From Haliotis asinina (taxonomy: Eukaryota; Mollusca; Gastropoda; Lepetellida; Haliotidae): 64,000 nt of DNA. The notes below the pieces were generated by a model. The model did no database searches and was not told where the DNA came from. It worked only from the letters and a program-made list of their open reading frames with translations. Positions 33,317 through 47,900 of the stretch are shown piece after piece; within the stretch, counting starts at the first letter, position 1; the number at the start of each line of letters is the position of its first letter. The DNA lies in the NCBI RefSeq assembly GCF_037392515.1, contig NC_090281.1:54848753-54912752 (forward strand), read 5' to 3'. A program made the position numbers and the translations under genes.

Positions 33317-35915
33317 TCATATCCGGAATTCTTGCTCAGACTCTGAAGAAGCGCTCATAGCGAGCCGGATATTTTGTTTTGAGACACCTTTTCCTGGAGT
33401 ATTATGTCCGGAACTATGAGTAGACCCGTGAGCACTAACAACTGGAGAGGGGGAGCCTGTTGCCAGGGGAGACAGGGAGGGAGTGAAAGATGGGGTGAGC
33501 GCTGGTGATGTGACGCTTGAGTCGTAGCTTATTGGCGAGCGGGGTAGACTCGGCATTGAAGTGTTCATGGTGCTCGCTCTTGCTGAAGGTACACCACGGG
33601 AAGAACTACCAGAAGATGTGTGACTAGGCCGAGGGGCAAAGGCTTTTGGTGGTGCATTTGTAATCATAGGAGGTGGCACCATCTTGACCTTAGGGGTCAA
33701 CTGTGTGTTCAAATGTCTTTGAGGAACTGTTCGCACTGGTGGTTTCCTTGGCTGAACATTATCATCTTTTAATTTGGCAATTTCTGCAAACACATGAGCA
33801 AGGGGCTGGTACTGTGGCCCCCAATTAAGGAGATAGTCCCAGTTATAAGACCCACTATATTCTTCTTCACTATTAATAACACTAGAAAGAGAGCCGGCAT
33901 GTTGAGTTTCTGGCTCATGGAAGCCCAAGTCTTTGTTTCTATCAATCATGGCGACCTCTTCATCGGTCTCCATGTCAGTCATCTTATCATAGTCACTGTG
34001 CCCCATGTCTACATTCCCCTCGCCACCACCCTCATCTGAAAACTGATGCATGCTTTCCACAGAATGAGCTATTTGATGGGCTTTGGGTTTGGGTTTACCA
34101 ATCTTTGTAGAGTCTATACCTAACTTGGCTAAATATTCTTGGTGGTTTTGAACAGATGGCTCAGAGAGAGTGTCGTCATCCTGCTGAATCCCTGAATCAG
34201 GCATCTGTTTGCGGCGCATGAATGTCTGTGAATTCTGAAGCTGTGTGTTGGAATTGATCATCCTAATTTCTTCATCCTCCTCTTCCTCAGCCGAGCCCCG
34301 CCCACTGGAGGCAGAATGAGATTGGTCAGATATATCGGAGCTAGTCACATTTGATGCGTCTGGTCCGAAATGCAGATGCTCTTTGTAAGGTGGAGGTCCA
34401 CCATTGATATGAGGTCTCATGGCAGGAGGGGGTGTAAAACTAAATGCAGCACTGTCCACGTTTTCGTTGGGGTCATGAGGTGGACGCTTGTTGCGTCGTC
34501 GTCTTCTTCTTACAAGACACATAATCACAATAATGGTGGCCAGCAGGACCAACACACTCACCACAATGATCATGGCAATGGCAACTTTACTCATTCCACC
34601 TTCGAGATCCTGAGGAAGATACACACATCCTTCACAATCTCGATCGATGTCCACCTCCACTCTTGATGTGGCTTCCAGCGAATCTTCTCTCCCTGACCAT
34701 GCCCTGATAATCAGAGGGGTGGAATCACCCGTCAATGCACGCTTTCGTCTCAGTCTTTGAGAAGGTGCATCTTTATGGAATGACTGTTTTACGGTAATGT
34801 TGCCAGTTGTTGGGTTGATTTCAAAATAATCATCTGAATATTCAATCATGTATACCACTTTCCCGGCATTCCCTCCATCCTGATCTGTAGCACTGACTTG
34901 TCCAACGAAGTCACCTTTCTGAGCACTACCCAACACTGCAAAATTGTAACGGTCTTTATAGAACTTGGGAACATATTCATCGACATCCAGAATCTTCACT
35001 ATGACATACACAACACTGGTGTATTGGGAATCTTGTACCTTGATATAGAAGGCATAGGAGTTCCGGACCTCGTAGTCAAACTCTGTTCTGGTTAGAACAT
35101 GTCCTGTCTTGCTGTTGATAGAGAAGAGAGCAGCATCCGAACTGTTCTGGATAATGCTGTAGTTGAGAATGCCATAAATCCCACCATCCCCATCATTAGC
35201 TTGAGCTTGGAACACTGTGGTGTTCGGGGGCTGGTTCTCTTTCACACATTCATTATAAGGTGAAATTGGAAATTCAGGGGTAAACTCGTTCACATCTGAC
35301 ACATTAATCTGTATTGTCACAAACGCCGACAATCGTGGCTGGTTTGGCAGACACCTTATGCAGTCCACTGCTCTGACAATAAGTCGATGAGATTTATGAC
35401 TCTCGTAATCTAGTTCAGCACCAGGCATGATGAACAAGCTGCCATTGGTTCCATGAATATGGAAAATACCTTCGTTGTTTCCAGATGTAATTGTATACTG
35501 TATTTCGGCATGGAGACCTTCGTCAGCGTCATCAGCAACAACATGCAGAAACACCTGCTCAGGTGGGGTATTCTCAGGAAGAGGAACATGATATATATTA
35601 TCTGGCTCATGGAAACGAGGTGGATTATCATTTTCATCCTCAACAATGATCTTCACTGGCACAGAAGAACTCCTTGGTGGATGACCACGGTCAGTTGCAA
35701 TGGCTGTGAGATTGTACTGGGAGACATTTTCTCGATTGGCTTGGCTCATAAGGAAGATTTGGCCAGTCTTTCTGCGAATCTGAAATGTACTGGCTCCTTC
35801 TCCAATAAGTTTGTAGTTGATGTTGTCGTCACGATGTATGTGAGTGATGTCTCGGTCAATTGCTCTCACAGAAAGAATGGACTCGCCTCTTACACTGAAT
35901 TCACTGATGTTGACC
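33317..35915 (-). CDS. dachsous: dachsous last coding exon: w19-w22, transmembrane helix, cytoplasmic tail, stop
   Basis: 2,599 bases, 865 residues plus TGA. Linkers EDENDNPP, then the weakened SDVNEFTP and LDVDEYVP. The last repeat contains an inserted basic stretch QRLRRKRAL (about 34735-34761). A CEGC pair precedes the membrane helix, then RRRRRRNKR. The tail has an acidic SAEEEEDEE run, the SLSSVINSEEEY and NWDYLLNWGPQYQPL motif (about 33761-33880) and a Ser/Pro/Thr-rich C-terminus ending EQEFRI. Confidence 0.96.
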
Positions 35916-38900
35916 CTGAAGAAAAACACAAAATATTTAATAATGTGTTGTGGACCTTTCAATACAGATGGGAATATTGTGGGGAAGAAAAAAATGTTAA
36001 CTAACTAACACTTCAATGGATCTTCCCAAGGTTACTTTGTAATTCTGCTGAGATATCTGTTTAATCAGTTGGATGAAACTGACATTGCTTGTTGTTGAAC
36101 AAACTGACATTGCTTGTTGTTGAACAAACTGATATTGCTTGTTGTTGAACAAACTGATATTGCTTGTTGTTGATTACTGTACTTATTTCAGATGAATGTG
36201 ACCATAAACATATACTTTAACAGTCCAGACAAACCCATGATTAATATTATAATATGGCCTGACAACACCTTATCCTGTTGGTCACCTCTTGCGATAAGCT
36301 TAGGATACTGAAGGTCAAGTGTAACCAACAAACAAGGGGAAAGCTGCAAGCAGCATCAAACGTCTGAAACTCTAATGACTACGTACTCATAGCTAGACTG
36401 TTCAAACTCTGGACTGTATTTGTTGATGTCTGTGATCTGGATGTGGACTGCCACCATGTCTGACAAAGCAGGGGAGCCACCATCTTGTGCAATAACAACA
36501 AGCTCGATGATGGAGGAAAAGGCCTCGTAGGTCAAGGACTTGTTGGTGTAGATCGTACCTGGATATAAACAGATGAATGTCAATACACAGCTTCATATCT
36601 ACATGTTAGAGGATCAGGAATGGCTCTCCTGTCATCAGAATCGTAACCAAGACATGTTGACAAAGGCCAAGTGACAAGGACAGGTGATTGTAATAAAGCT
36701 TTGTTCAGTAATATTAGTTCCATCAACATTCATCTGAAGGCACATAGGAACGGCAGTGATGCATGAACCTATTCACAGCTCAGGCTGTGTATTAAACATG
36801 TGAGTAACAAGCCTTTGACATGACCCCTAGACTGAAAATAATCTTCATTAATATAAGTAATCATCAAGCAAGTGATCAAACAGTCATCTAGACTGTGCTG
36901 TCATCCATCCATCATTACCAGTGTTGGGGTTGATATAGAAGCTGTGGTTGAAATCGGCCCGGAGACTGTAGCTGATGATCTTGTTGACCCCAGAGTCGGC
37001 GTCAGTGGCGTTGACAGTGATCACAGATCTGCCTGGGGGTGTGGCCTCCTCTAGCGCCACCTTGAACAGAAATATCCAAATACAGGCTTACATCCACAAT
37101 TCTTTGATTCACTCATTATAGTTTGGGAAGAAAAGATTTTTGGGGACTTTTCATGTAAATGCAATTCCACTAAAGGTATATAACGGCTATATTATCATTC
37201 ATAATCAATCGTCATATATTGAGAATAGTAATAGTTAGCCCCAAAGAGTTCCTTAAAATGCCATTATGTCCCAGGAATTACCAGTCTGACAAAGTGAAAA
37301 TCACCATAAAGCGGGTATGCATTTCTCACCAGTAAATCACTGTGGTTCAGGTTTTGGCTGGAAAACCTCATAACCATTCATGAAGAAAAAAGACACTTTC
37401 CTTACTACCTCATCATCCATGATGTCCACTGACATTTAACTTTTTGATATTTAGTTCAACAAATGATTACATGAGAACATGGTTGATGGCAGCTGCTCAC
37501 CTGGTAATTCTGTTGGCTGAACTCTGGTGCGTTATCGTTCTCATCGTCAATGTAGATGTCAATCTGAGTGAAGGCATTGTGTTTCCCATCAGACACCTGC
37601 AACATTAAAAAAAATGTGTTACAAAAACAAAGGAAAACAACTACTTCTCAACAATCAGAATCTACATTACATGTTGTTTCTGAAGTAACATTCTCTTAAC
37701 AACACTTTTTGTGATCTCATATTACTAAACTCAGTTAGTATGTTCTTGTAATCAAGATTAATTGTAACCACTCAAGGCATCCACAGGACAACACAGAAAC
37801 TTCCATATATATGCTTACATTGATGATGTTTAGCGCTAATGACTGGACTGATTCACAGTCCATTGAAAATAATTCGGTCAGTTATTCACCTGGCATTCAT
37901 AAATCCTAAAACACCTTAATGTGTGAGACAGCAGTTCTTACCATAATTCCAAGAACATAATGGTTCCTGATTTCATGGTCAACTGCTTTGGCAAGAGAGA
38001 TGCTGCCGCTGAACCTGTCAATACTGAAGCTGCCATCGCCATTACTGTTGGGCTGGAAGGAGTAGACCAGCTTGGGCTGGAAGTCCACATCAGTAGCTGT
38101 CACTGTGGTAACCTGGGAGCCCACTTTACGATCTGAAAACACAAAACAAACATTTCAGAGCCCACTAGGAAGACAACTAGTACAAGTGCATGGGTTCAGG
38201 TTAAAGTCATCAACATTCCACCGAATAATGTCTCCATGAAGGAATACTTATGGTGTGTCTATCAGCATGGTCCATTATAATTACTGACAGACTGGCAGAC
38301 GTGTATCGGGGGAGAGCCAGAAGACACTCAAGTGATCTAATCCAATCACCAATGTTAGCAAACGCTAAACCTGTTCCAGTTTTTAATGACAGCTGGTGAT
38401 AGGTTTTCATTAATGCATCTTTGATTGACTGCAATGAGCAACACACATTACAAATGATTGACTGAGTATAGTTTTACGTCGCTTTTAGCAATATTCTTGC
38501 AACATCCCCGCAGTGTACTCCAGACATGAGCTTCACATATTGTACCTATGTTGGTAATGGAACCGGGTCTTCTGTATGACGAACGAATGCTTTAACCATT
38601 AGACTACCCTCAGCCTTACATGAAATACAATCACGTCCATAAACCACCATCCATCAACCTGTCTGACCGAATGGTCTATTAGCTGCTTCCTACAACAAGC
38701 ACTGCCACTCCTAAAACCAATTCTCACCTGGATCTTCAAGCATCAGATACAGTAGAGTCACTTGGACACAGGGCCTAAATTTTTTAAGTTCTCTTAGCGC
38801 TAAGATAGTTGTACATTAATGTTACTGTATGGCACTTACGACTTACTTAGGAGAGCTTTGAAAATCTAGGCCAAGTACTCTATTAACACAAAACAACAAA

Positions 38901-41900
38901 ATATCTGCATGGTGTACTTACTTTCACTGATGTGCACAGACTGAAATGTGCGGAAGAATGGAGCATTGTCATTTTCATCATTGACGTTGATGGACACGAT
39001 GCACCTTGAAGACAAGCTTGGGTTTCCTTGGTCTACTGCTTCGATGGTCAGCTGATAGGTGTCCTGAATCTCCCTGTCCAGTGACGAGGAATCTTTCGAC
39101 GTCATGATGATGCCGGTGTAGGGTGGTTGAATTACAAAGGCATCGTCATCATTGCCGTAGATGATGCTGTACAGGACTTGTCCATTCCTGCCAGTGTCCT
39201 CATCATTGGCTTGTACCTGCGAGAAAAATACTTTGAAATTACAGTAAACATTATACACAGTTTAACTTGTTTCACTTTCAAAAAATATCACAATTTCTAC
39301 TTTTCCCATCATAGTGTTCATGCTCTTTTTCCGACTCAAAAAAACCCAAAAAACATGCAATACTTTAAGGAAGTTAGGTGTTGATAAATTCATGTAAAAG
39401 GTGGGATTTCAATACACTTTGAGTCTTAACTTTAAGAGTATGGTAGTGGGACATGCTGAAAATTGTTGTAATGTCAAATATATACAAATCCATTCTATTT
39501 AAAAGACAGTTACCATGGTGACGAAGGTTTCTGGAGCATTGTTCTCCCAGACTGATGTGACGTATTTATTCTGTGTAAATTTTGGAGCATTGTCATTGAC
39601 ATCAGTCAGGTTGACCCAGACAGTGGCATAGGCCACAGCTCCTCCTGCTGAGGCCTGGACAATCAGGCGCAATCTCGGACTTGTCTCGTAGTCAATCAGA
39701 TTAGTGTTGTGCACTGAGATCATTCCTGAAATTGGAAATTTAGGAATGAGTTTCCCCACTACTGGCTGTTTTTTAAAGGTACTGAACATTCAATTAGCAA
39801 GTCCAAATATTTAATACGTAGCATTAGCCTCATGAAAATGTCTTCTGGACTTTGATCACTGAGCAAATGCCTTCATTTGATACTGCTCTCACCATTGTTG
39901 GCGTTGATAGTGAACGGGTTGCCATCGTTGCCGCCAGCAAGTCTGTAAGTGACAGCATGGGAACCGTAGATGGCTCCCACCTGAATCACATCAGTCCCAT
40001 TGTGCTTATCTTCTGGAATGGTCTGATGATATTCTTCCCTGGTGAATGACAGTGATGGGGCACTGGGGCTGCCAACTGTGATCTCGACAACTCCTGCAGA
40101 CAAACAGAAATATTGACAACACATATAATGTGGCTCATTATAGGAACGTGGTGTAGCACAGTGGTTCAAGCTCTAACTTTCAATGACAAACATCTACAAT
40201 CAATTTCCATGATGGGTAGAACATTTAAATAGCATTGTTGGTGTCATACTCGGTAAGAGGTCAGGGATACTGAAACCCACAAACCAACAAGCAATGTGCA
40301 AATACCAGAAAATGATTAAACATTATCATTCTACCCTCATGAGTAATAAATGTTTTAAAAAATGTGGGATGTTGTGACCTTCAAAACACTAAACAAGTAC
40401 TGACCTGTGGAGCTGAGGACTGGACTGCCCTTGTCCATCACAACAATCTGAATATTGTGATAGCCAACCGCACCCCGCAGATCCCTCTTTGTAACAATAG
40501 CTGCTCCATTCATTTCGAAAAATTGCTGACTGCCAGACGCCAGGTCCATGCGATATTCAACAGCTCCATTGTCACCCTCATCAGGGTCCAGGGCCGATAC
40601 TGTGAGTATCTCCACCCCCTTCCCTGTGCTATGTCCCACGCTCCTTCGGTAAGGCACTTCTGCAAACACTGGGGCGTTATCATTGATATCAGTGATGCTG
40701 ATGTCAACTCTGGCAGTACTGTTCCTTGGGCCAGAAATACCTCCATCCATGGCCACAATGTCAAATGAGTAACTGCCCTTCTTTTCTCTGTCAAACAACC
40801 TGTCATAACAAACAACAAAAGTACATATCTTGAATCCACAGAGGGTACATCAAATGCATTTTATTCTGACAATTATTTTAAGCATCAAGAATCACATTTC
40901 CTCACTAGTTTCTGAAACAATATGACTTATTGATCACAAGATTTTGTCTAACACTTTGTGTCTGAAAATATATCATTTGTTAGAAACAGACAAGTCCACT
41001 ATAATGCTGAAAGAGCTTTTTCTATCTTGAAAGTTGTGACATTCAATATGTGTGCTTCATTTATGCTGTAAGAATTACAGTTTAGGCTTGACAGACAGAA
41101 AAATATTCTGGTTCCGGTACTGTGTGACAGACTAGACGAAGGCAAACAATGTGCAAAGATGATTACCCGCTGGTGGTTATCTCCCCTGAAGAGGCATTCA
41201 CACTAAAGAGTCCTTCAGTGTCATTTCCAAGGGAGTAGGTGACATCACCATTGTGACCTTTGTCAGCATCTGTGGCCATGACCTGCAGGATGGTGTGACC
41301 TCTCTGTATGTCCTCTGGGATGGATGAGCTGTATGTAGGCCGACTGAACTGAGGGTCATTGTCATTTTCATCCAACACCGTGATGAACGCTAGGCTTTCC
41401 CCAGAGCGAGGCACTGAACCCCGGTCTGTGGCAGCAATGGTTAGGTTGTATTCCTCGGTCGATTCTCGGTCCAAAGGTCTACAGGACAGGTCTCCAGTTA
41501 TCGGATCCACAGAAAATTTACCTTCTTCATTTCCATCTGGGAGGTGAAATGATACCGGATTAGCATCTCAAGTCAAGACAAAACAAACAATCCTTTAAAA
41601 TCTGAATATTATGTCATCAGTTCAGCCAGAAACATTCAAAATAAAAACTACCAGGTTCTTATATATAATAATCTAAAACTACCCCGAAACAATGTAAATT
41701 AATGCTACTGGCAAAATCCTTATCAAAGCCCAAATCCCACATTTTTCAAGTTCTAGAATGTGCCTCACTTTAGTATCAATCAATGTAAAAGTATATCATC
41801 CAGCAATGCCAGAGAGAGACTCTCTATGAGAGGAAAGTTAATGCCCTTGGGATGAATTTCCTAATTTAACATCAATAGCTAAAAGTGGCAAAAAATATCT

Positions 41901-44900
41901 CAATCATCAAAGTGCCACTGAAGTGACACTTTTTCGAGCAGACTTCAAGATCAATCAAAGCAAAACATGCATTAATCTTTTAAATTAGTCCTATCAAACT
42001 CATTTGGACTCAAACTCTCCAGACCAATCACTGCCCTATAAAGAGATTGCACTTCATTATTGTCACATCTGAACTCATGCCTGTCTGATAAGAGCCAATC
42101 TGAATTCTAAATATTATCTCTTTGATAGGAAGCAATGTATTTTTTATTCTACTCACCAGTGATGCTGTACAGTATGTCAGCGTTTCGCCCAGTGTCAGCA
42201 TCGTAGGCAGTAAAAGTAAAGATGGACGTCTGCTCACTGTTTTCTGGGATGTTAAGTTTGTAGGTTTTACTCTTAAATGCTGGAGAGTTGTCGTTGATGT
42301 CGAGGACACTAATGATGATGGTTGCCTGGTCGTAGTTGGTGGGGTAGCCGCCATCACGAACATACACTGAAATGAAGATATCACCTTATCATCATCTTCA
42401 TGATCAACAAAACCCTATACAGATACAGAGCCCCGTATGACCAGATGACTGACAATCATGGTGTACTCTTGAACAATTCCATCCACAAAACCTCTTCCTA
42501 TCCTAAACACTAACAGATCAATAGTAAACAAGGATCTTTCAACATGAACATAAACATTTTGATAAGTAATTTTTTAATAAACATCTATTATAATCATTAT
42601 TGGTAACAACTTTACTGTATCGTCAGAACCGTACATTGACCTTTGCCTTTAGTAAATGTTTCTAAGGGAATTTCTGTCATTTTCAATCAGTTTTCTAACA
42701 GGATCCTTCCTAAAGACGTGGTAAATGTAAAAGATTGTTCTGTTCAATAGCATCCTTAACAAGTTGGCCATCAACAGGTGTTTGTTATCACATTTCCTGC
42801 ACTATCGCTACAAGACTTACCTGATACAATGTATGTATCCTTCTCCTCTCTGTCCAGTGACATGGTAGCCTTGACCACTCCGGTGGTGCTGTCAATAATG
42901 AACTTGTTGTCAGCAATACCACTAGGAATCATGTAGGTCAGTCTGGCATTGGAGCCAGTGTCGGCATCCGTAGCCCGGACGGTGACCACCACGCTGTCTG
43001 GGCTGGCGTGTTCAGGAATACCAGCATGGTAGGTGGAGTTTGTGAAGTGAGGAGCGTTGTCATTGACATCCTTTATGATGATGTTGAGCACTTTGTGTGA
43101 AATCCGCTTCGGTGAACCATGGTCTTCAGCGCTGATGTTGAGAGCATAGGAGTTTTGTTCTTCTCGGTCCAGAGAGTTGGCTATCGTCAGCAACCCTGAA
43201 ATATCACCACCATGAGAACCTGACCATATCTTATCATGAACAATATTTTCCACTTTCCTCCATGTTTCAATAAAATCATCACAAGAGCACAAATCATTGC
43301 ACAACTTTCATTACACCTACTTTTTATTCAATTTCATTCAAATGCTTCATCTACCACAAATCACTGCATAACTTTCATTACACCTACTTTTTATTCAATT
43401 TCATTCAAATGCTTCATCTACCACAAATCACTGCACAACTTTCATTACACCTACTTTTTATTCACTTCCCCTCAAATGTTTCATCTACCACAAATCACTG
43501 CATAACTTTCATTACACCTACTTTTTATTCACTTCCCCTCAAATGTTTCATCTACCACAAATCACTGCACAACTTTCATTACACCTACTTTTTATTCACT
43601 TCCCCTCAAATGCTTCATCTACCACAAATCACTGCACAACTTTCATTACATCTACTTTTTATTCACTTCCCCTCAAATGTTTCGTCTACCAGAAATCATG
43701 CTTCATGCCGCTTCAAAACATTCAACACAATTTTACCCCATTTCACTCTATTTTTTTTTTCAAATTAATTGCAGCTTTCAAACTAAATAACATAATAACA
43801 ACTGTACAAAGGCTCTATGGCAATTATTGTGGAATAACTGACATGGTCGAGACACCTTTTTCATTGCTGTTTCAAAGTGTGATGCATTGAAATGCCAGGA
43901 ATAGTATTCCTGCAACAAGAGGATCTCACAATGCTTTTCATCTGAAAATACTGTTGCATTCGTGTTACTCTGCCATTGTCAATACCTGTGGTACTCTCTA
44001 GGTCGAACTTTCCCGCGTTGTTGCCAGAGAGGATCTTGTAGGTGACTAAGTTATTTCCACTGTTGTTCTCATTTGCATCCTTATCAGTAGCTAAAACATA
44101 CAACACCGGGTAGTTGACATTCTCGTCCTCAAAGATCTCCACCTGGGCTGGCGACTCGAAGATGGGATTGTTGTCGTTGACGTCTATCACATACACAATT
44201 GTCGTTACAGACGCATTCAGCATGCAGTCTTGACTGGGACACTTGTCACGAGCTTCCACGATGAGGGAAATTTGATGTACTTTCTCATAATCGATATTCT
44301 TCTTGATCTTCAACTGTCCTGAACTGGGATCAATCATGAAATAGCTACCAGTGTCTGGGTTAGGCCCGGAGTAAGACTCACTGGTGATTCTGTACTGAAC
44401 AGTTCCGTTTAGTCCAGAGTCCTTATCAGTTGCTGTAAATGTATACACAGCATGACCCGTAGGAGTGTTTTCTTTGACGGTTCGCAGTAGAACAGGATCT
44501 TGTTCAAAGACTGGAGCATTATCATTGACATCTACGACTCGAATTGTCACGCTGATGTTGCTGCTCTTGGGGAACAAAGCATTGTTGTCGATAGCTCGAA
44601 TTCCCAACGTATGAGATGATGATTCCTCATAATCGATTTCCCGAATACTAGTTATCTCCCCTGATGTGCGGTCCACCGTGAAAAGGCTGAACACGTTCCC
44701 TGATATGATGTAGTATGACACTCGTCCATTCTCGCCGGAATCTTTGTCATGAGCAGTGACAGCTCCAACAACGGTCCCAATATCAGTGTTCTCAACCACA
44801 TCAAATGTGACGTTCTTCGCATGAAACAAAGGTGCCTGGTCATTTACGTCACCAACTGCAACTGTGATGGTCTGCCTACTCTGCAGTGACCTGACCCCGT

Positions 44901-47900
44901 TGTCCCTGGCAATGACCTCCAGCTTGTACTGCCGTCTGGTTTCATAATCCAGAACTTCTTTTGTAGTAATCCAACCTGATGAGGCATGGATGGCAAAGTT
45001 CTTGGTTCCAGCATTCTCCCCAGGGGCTGAAAAACAATTATTGAAGAATAAAAGCATGTTTGATGCCTTCAACAAAGAAAGATACATCTCCTTTTGCACA
45101 ACACTGGTAGATTCGACATGTTATATCTGTTCCAAATTGACAGCTTGAAATGAGAAAACAAATAGTCCTTCTATATTTATACAGAGACAAATCTGAGCTT
45201 TGTCTAACCCTGAGTTGTACTTAGTTATTTATACAGTGATGCATGGTTGCATGCCTTTGATGAGAGATACAGAATGTTTTTTGTCATGCTGCAGACCTGA
45301 TTTAGCACATGCATACAATGTGCAAAGCCTAATTTTCATGTGCCTTGCAATCAAATTGATGGAATATTGGGAAAACCAGCCTAAATCAACATCAGTCAAT
45401 GGCTTTGTTCATAATAGGTTATTTAAAACAATTTCTCTGACATATTGGTATGTGAACTGCTAGTAAAGGGGACAGAAACTAAACACTGTTAATACACCTT
45501 TATCCCATCCTACTAACAAAGGTATTCAATTCCTTACCATTTGCTAGAGAATATGATACTGTTCCATTCTCCCCTGCATCTAAATCAGTAGCTATGACTT
45601 GCATCACTTTGGTCCCTTTAGGTCGGTTCTCATCAACGGTGGCTGTGTTAGGCTCCCTTCTGTCAAATTCTGGGGGATTGTCATTGATATCCAGCACGTC
45701 TATCTTCACTGTTGCTGAAGTTGATCTTGGTGGTGTTCCCTTATCTGACACGATGACAGTAAGCACCTCACCACTTTCCTGCTCTCTGTCCAACCTTTCC
45801 ATTGTTGTGATTTCCCCGTTATGAGGATTAATCACAAATTTGGGTGGGGTATTCAGGAACCGGAACTGGAGTTCTGCATTTTTGTTAATGTCAGCATCAA
45901 CTGCGATGACTCGTCCAACAGTGCTAGCGATGGGAAGATTTTCCTGAATTGTGAAGTGGTAAAATCCACTTGTGAAGACTGGATCATTGTCATTATCGTC
46001 AGTGACATGTATTCGGATCTGTGCCGTGGACGTTAACCTTGAAGGCTTCCCATGATCACTTGCAATGGCTGTCAAAACATACACATCTTTGTCTTCACGA
46101 TCTAATGGCTCCTTCACATATAAATTGCCGTTTGGTGGATTGATGCCAAATACTGATGAGTACATGCTATCCTTGAAAGTATAATACACCCGCCCATTTT
46201 CATCTGAATCACGATCTGTAGCATTTATCTGAGCAAATGATTGAGTCAGTTGTATGTTTTCCCTGACACTGAAATTGTAAACTGGTCTGGAGAAGACTGG
46301 TGGGTTGTCATTGACGTCCTTCACATTTATCACTAAGGTCATGGTTGAACTGTGAGGTGTTGGCACTCCCTGATCTGCTGCAACAATCTGCATTTCATAT
46401 CTCTGCTGATGCTCATAGTCCAACTTTCCCTGGAGCCGGATCTCTCCACTCATAGGATCGATGCGGAACAGGTTTCCTGGATTGTTCAGCAGGCTGTACT
46501 GAATTGTTCCATTCCTCTCGTTGTCTCCGTCAGTTGCCTGGACGACATAGATGTTGGATGTCATGTCACGATCCTCTCGCTCATTGATTTCCAAATGGTT
46601 GTTGCTGACAGCAAAACTTGGGGAATTGTCGTTGATGTCAAGGATGGTAATATTCACCTGAAGACAAAGATAAATTACTTATTTAGAGGTAATATTCACC
46701 TAAATTCAAGAATACAGAAGTCATTAAAGAGTTATCTTTACGGGCAAAGCTAGCCCAGTCCTGTAAGGTGCTACTAGTTTCTCTGTTAGGTCTCTGTGCC
46801 ACAGTATGGCCGACCAGAAAGGTATCATCTAGATTTGAAATTCGTGTTAAATCCAGTTATGTTTCTTGCTTTGTCAGCACCTTACCCCTGCTCATAGGTC
46901 ATATAGGTGAAAGTGGCTTAAGTCAGACACCTGCAACACTTGATGCTTTTCTCACACAGTACTCTGAGACATTGTGATGCAACTGGATAGCTGTTAAAAC
47001 TGCACTATACCCAAACTCACATACTCGCACTATACTTACATAAAGCAATGACACATAGCATATTTACCATTAAGCAAGACAAGGGCACCTCTGATATCAT
47101 AGTAATTTGTTTCTATCACATTTCCCTCCTCTACAATAATTAATTTTTTTCATGAAACATATCATCAAGTTTTCAACAAACTGAAGCTAAACCTATTCCC
47201 AAACGTCTCCAAATGGGTTATGTTGTGTGGTTTGACATACCTGAGCTGTGGAGAAGGACGGAGGGTTTCCTGACTCGGCCTCCACACTGAGGAGCACTGA
47301 GGTTCTGGTCTCTCGGTCTAGGTCACCGACAGCTGTGATGGTGCCTGTGGTTGTACTGATGGCGAACCAGTTATTTGCTCCAGAGAGGATCCTATACTTC
47401 ACTGGAAGTAGATCATGATAAAGGATACAATACAGTTGAATGTGAATTTAGTTTCAGGTCTTTGAAAGGCAAGAATCAAATTCATCTTACAAAAATACAA
47501 AACTACAATGCATTATTCGCTCCGTGTTGTCATGTCAGCAATGAAACAATGTGGTTACTAAAATGTCTTACACATTTCACAGAAATGCTTACTAAAGTGT
47601 TTACTAAAATGTCTTACAGATTTCATGGAAATATTGAAATGTTACCTCGTGGTGAGTGTGGATCTTCTGATGTTGCAAAAATGCTTCCAACAACCCGGTT
47701 AGCCCCTGCACCCTCACTGATGCTGAAGTTGTACAGAAGATGGTTGAAAGTCGGTGGAAAGGCACTGGCCCCAGTAATGCTGATCTTGACCCTGGCTGGC
47801 TGACTGGCCTGAAGGCCTCCTCCATCTGTTGCCTGGACCTCCAGATCATAGGTCCTTTCTCCGTTGGGCAATATCTTAGCAAGGGATATAACTCCTGCAA

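Noticed and set aside
43236-43890. Three + strand frames in a dachsous intron encoding repeated HLPQITAQLSLH-type peptides
   Set aside because: Produced by the 67-base tandem repeat read in successive frames; antisense to dachsous and intronic.
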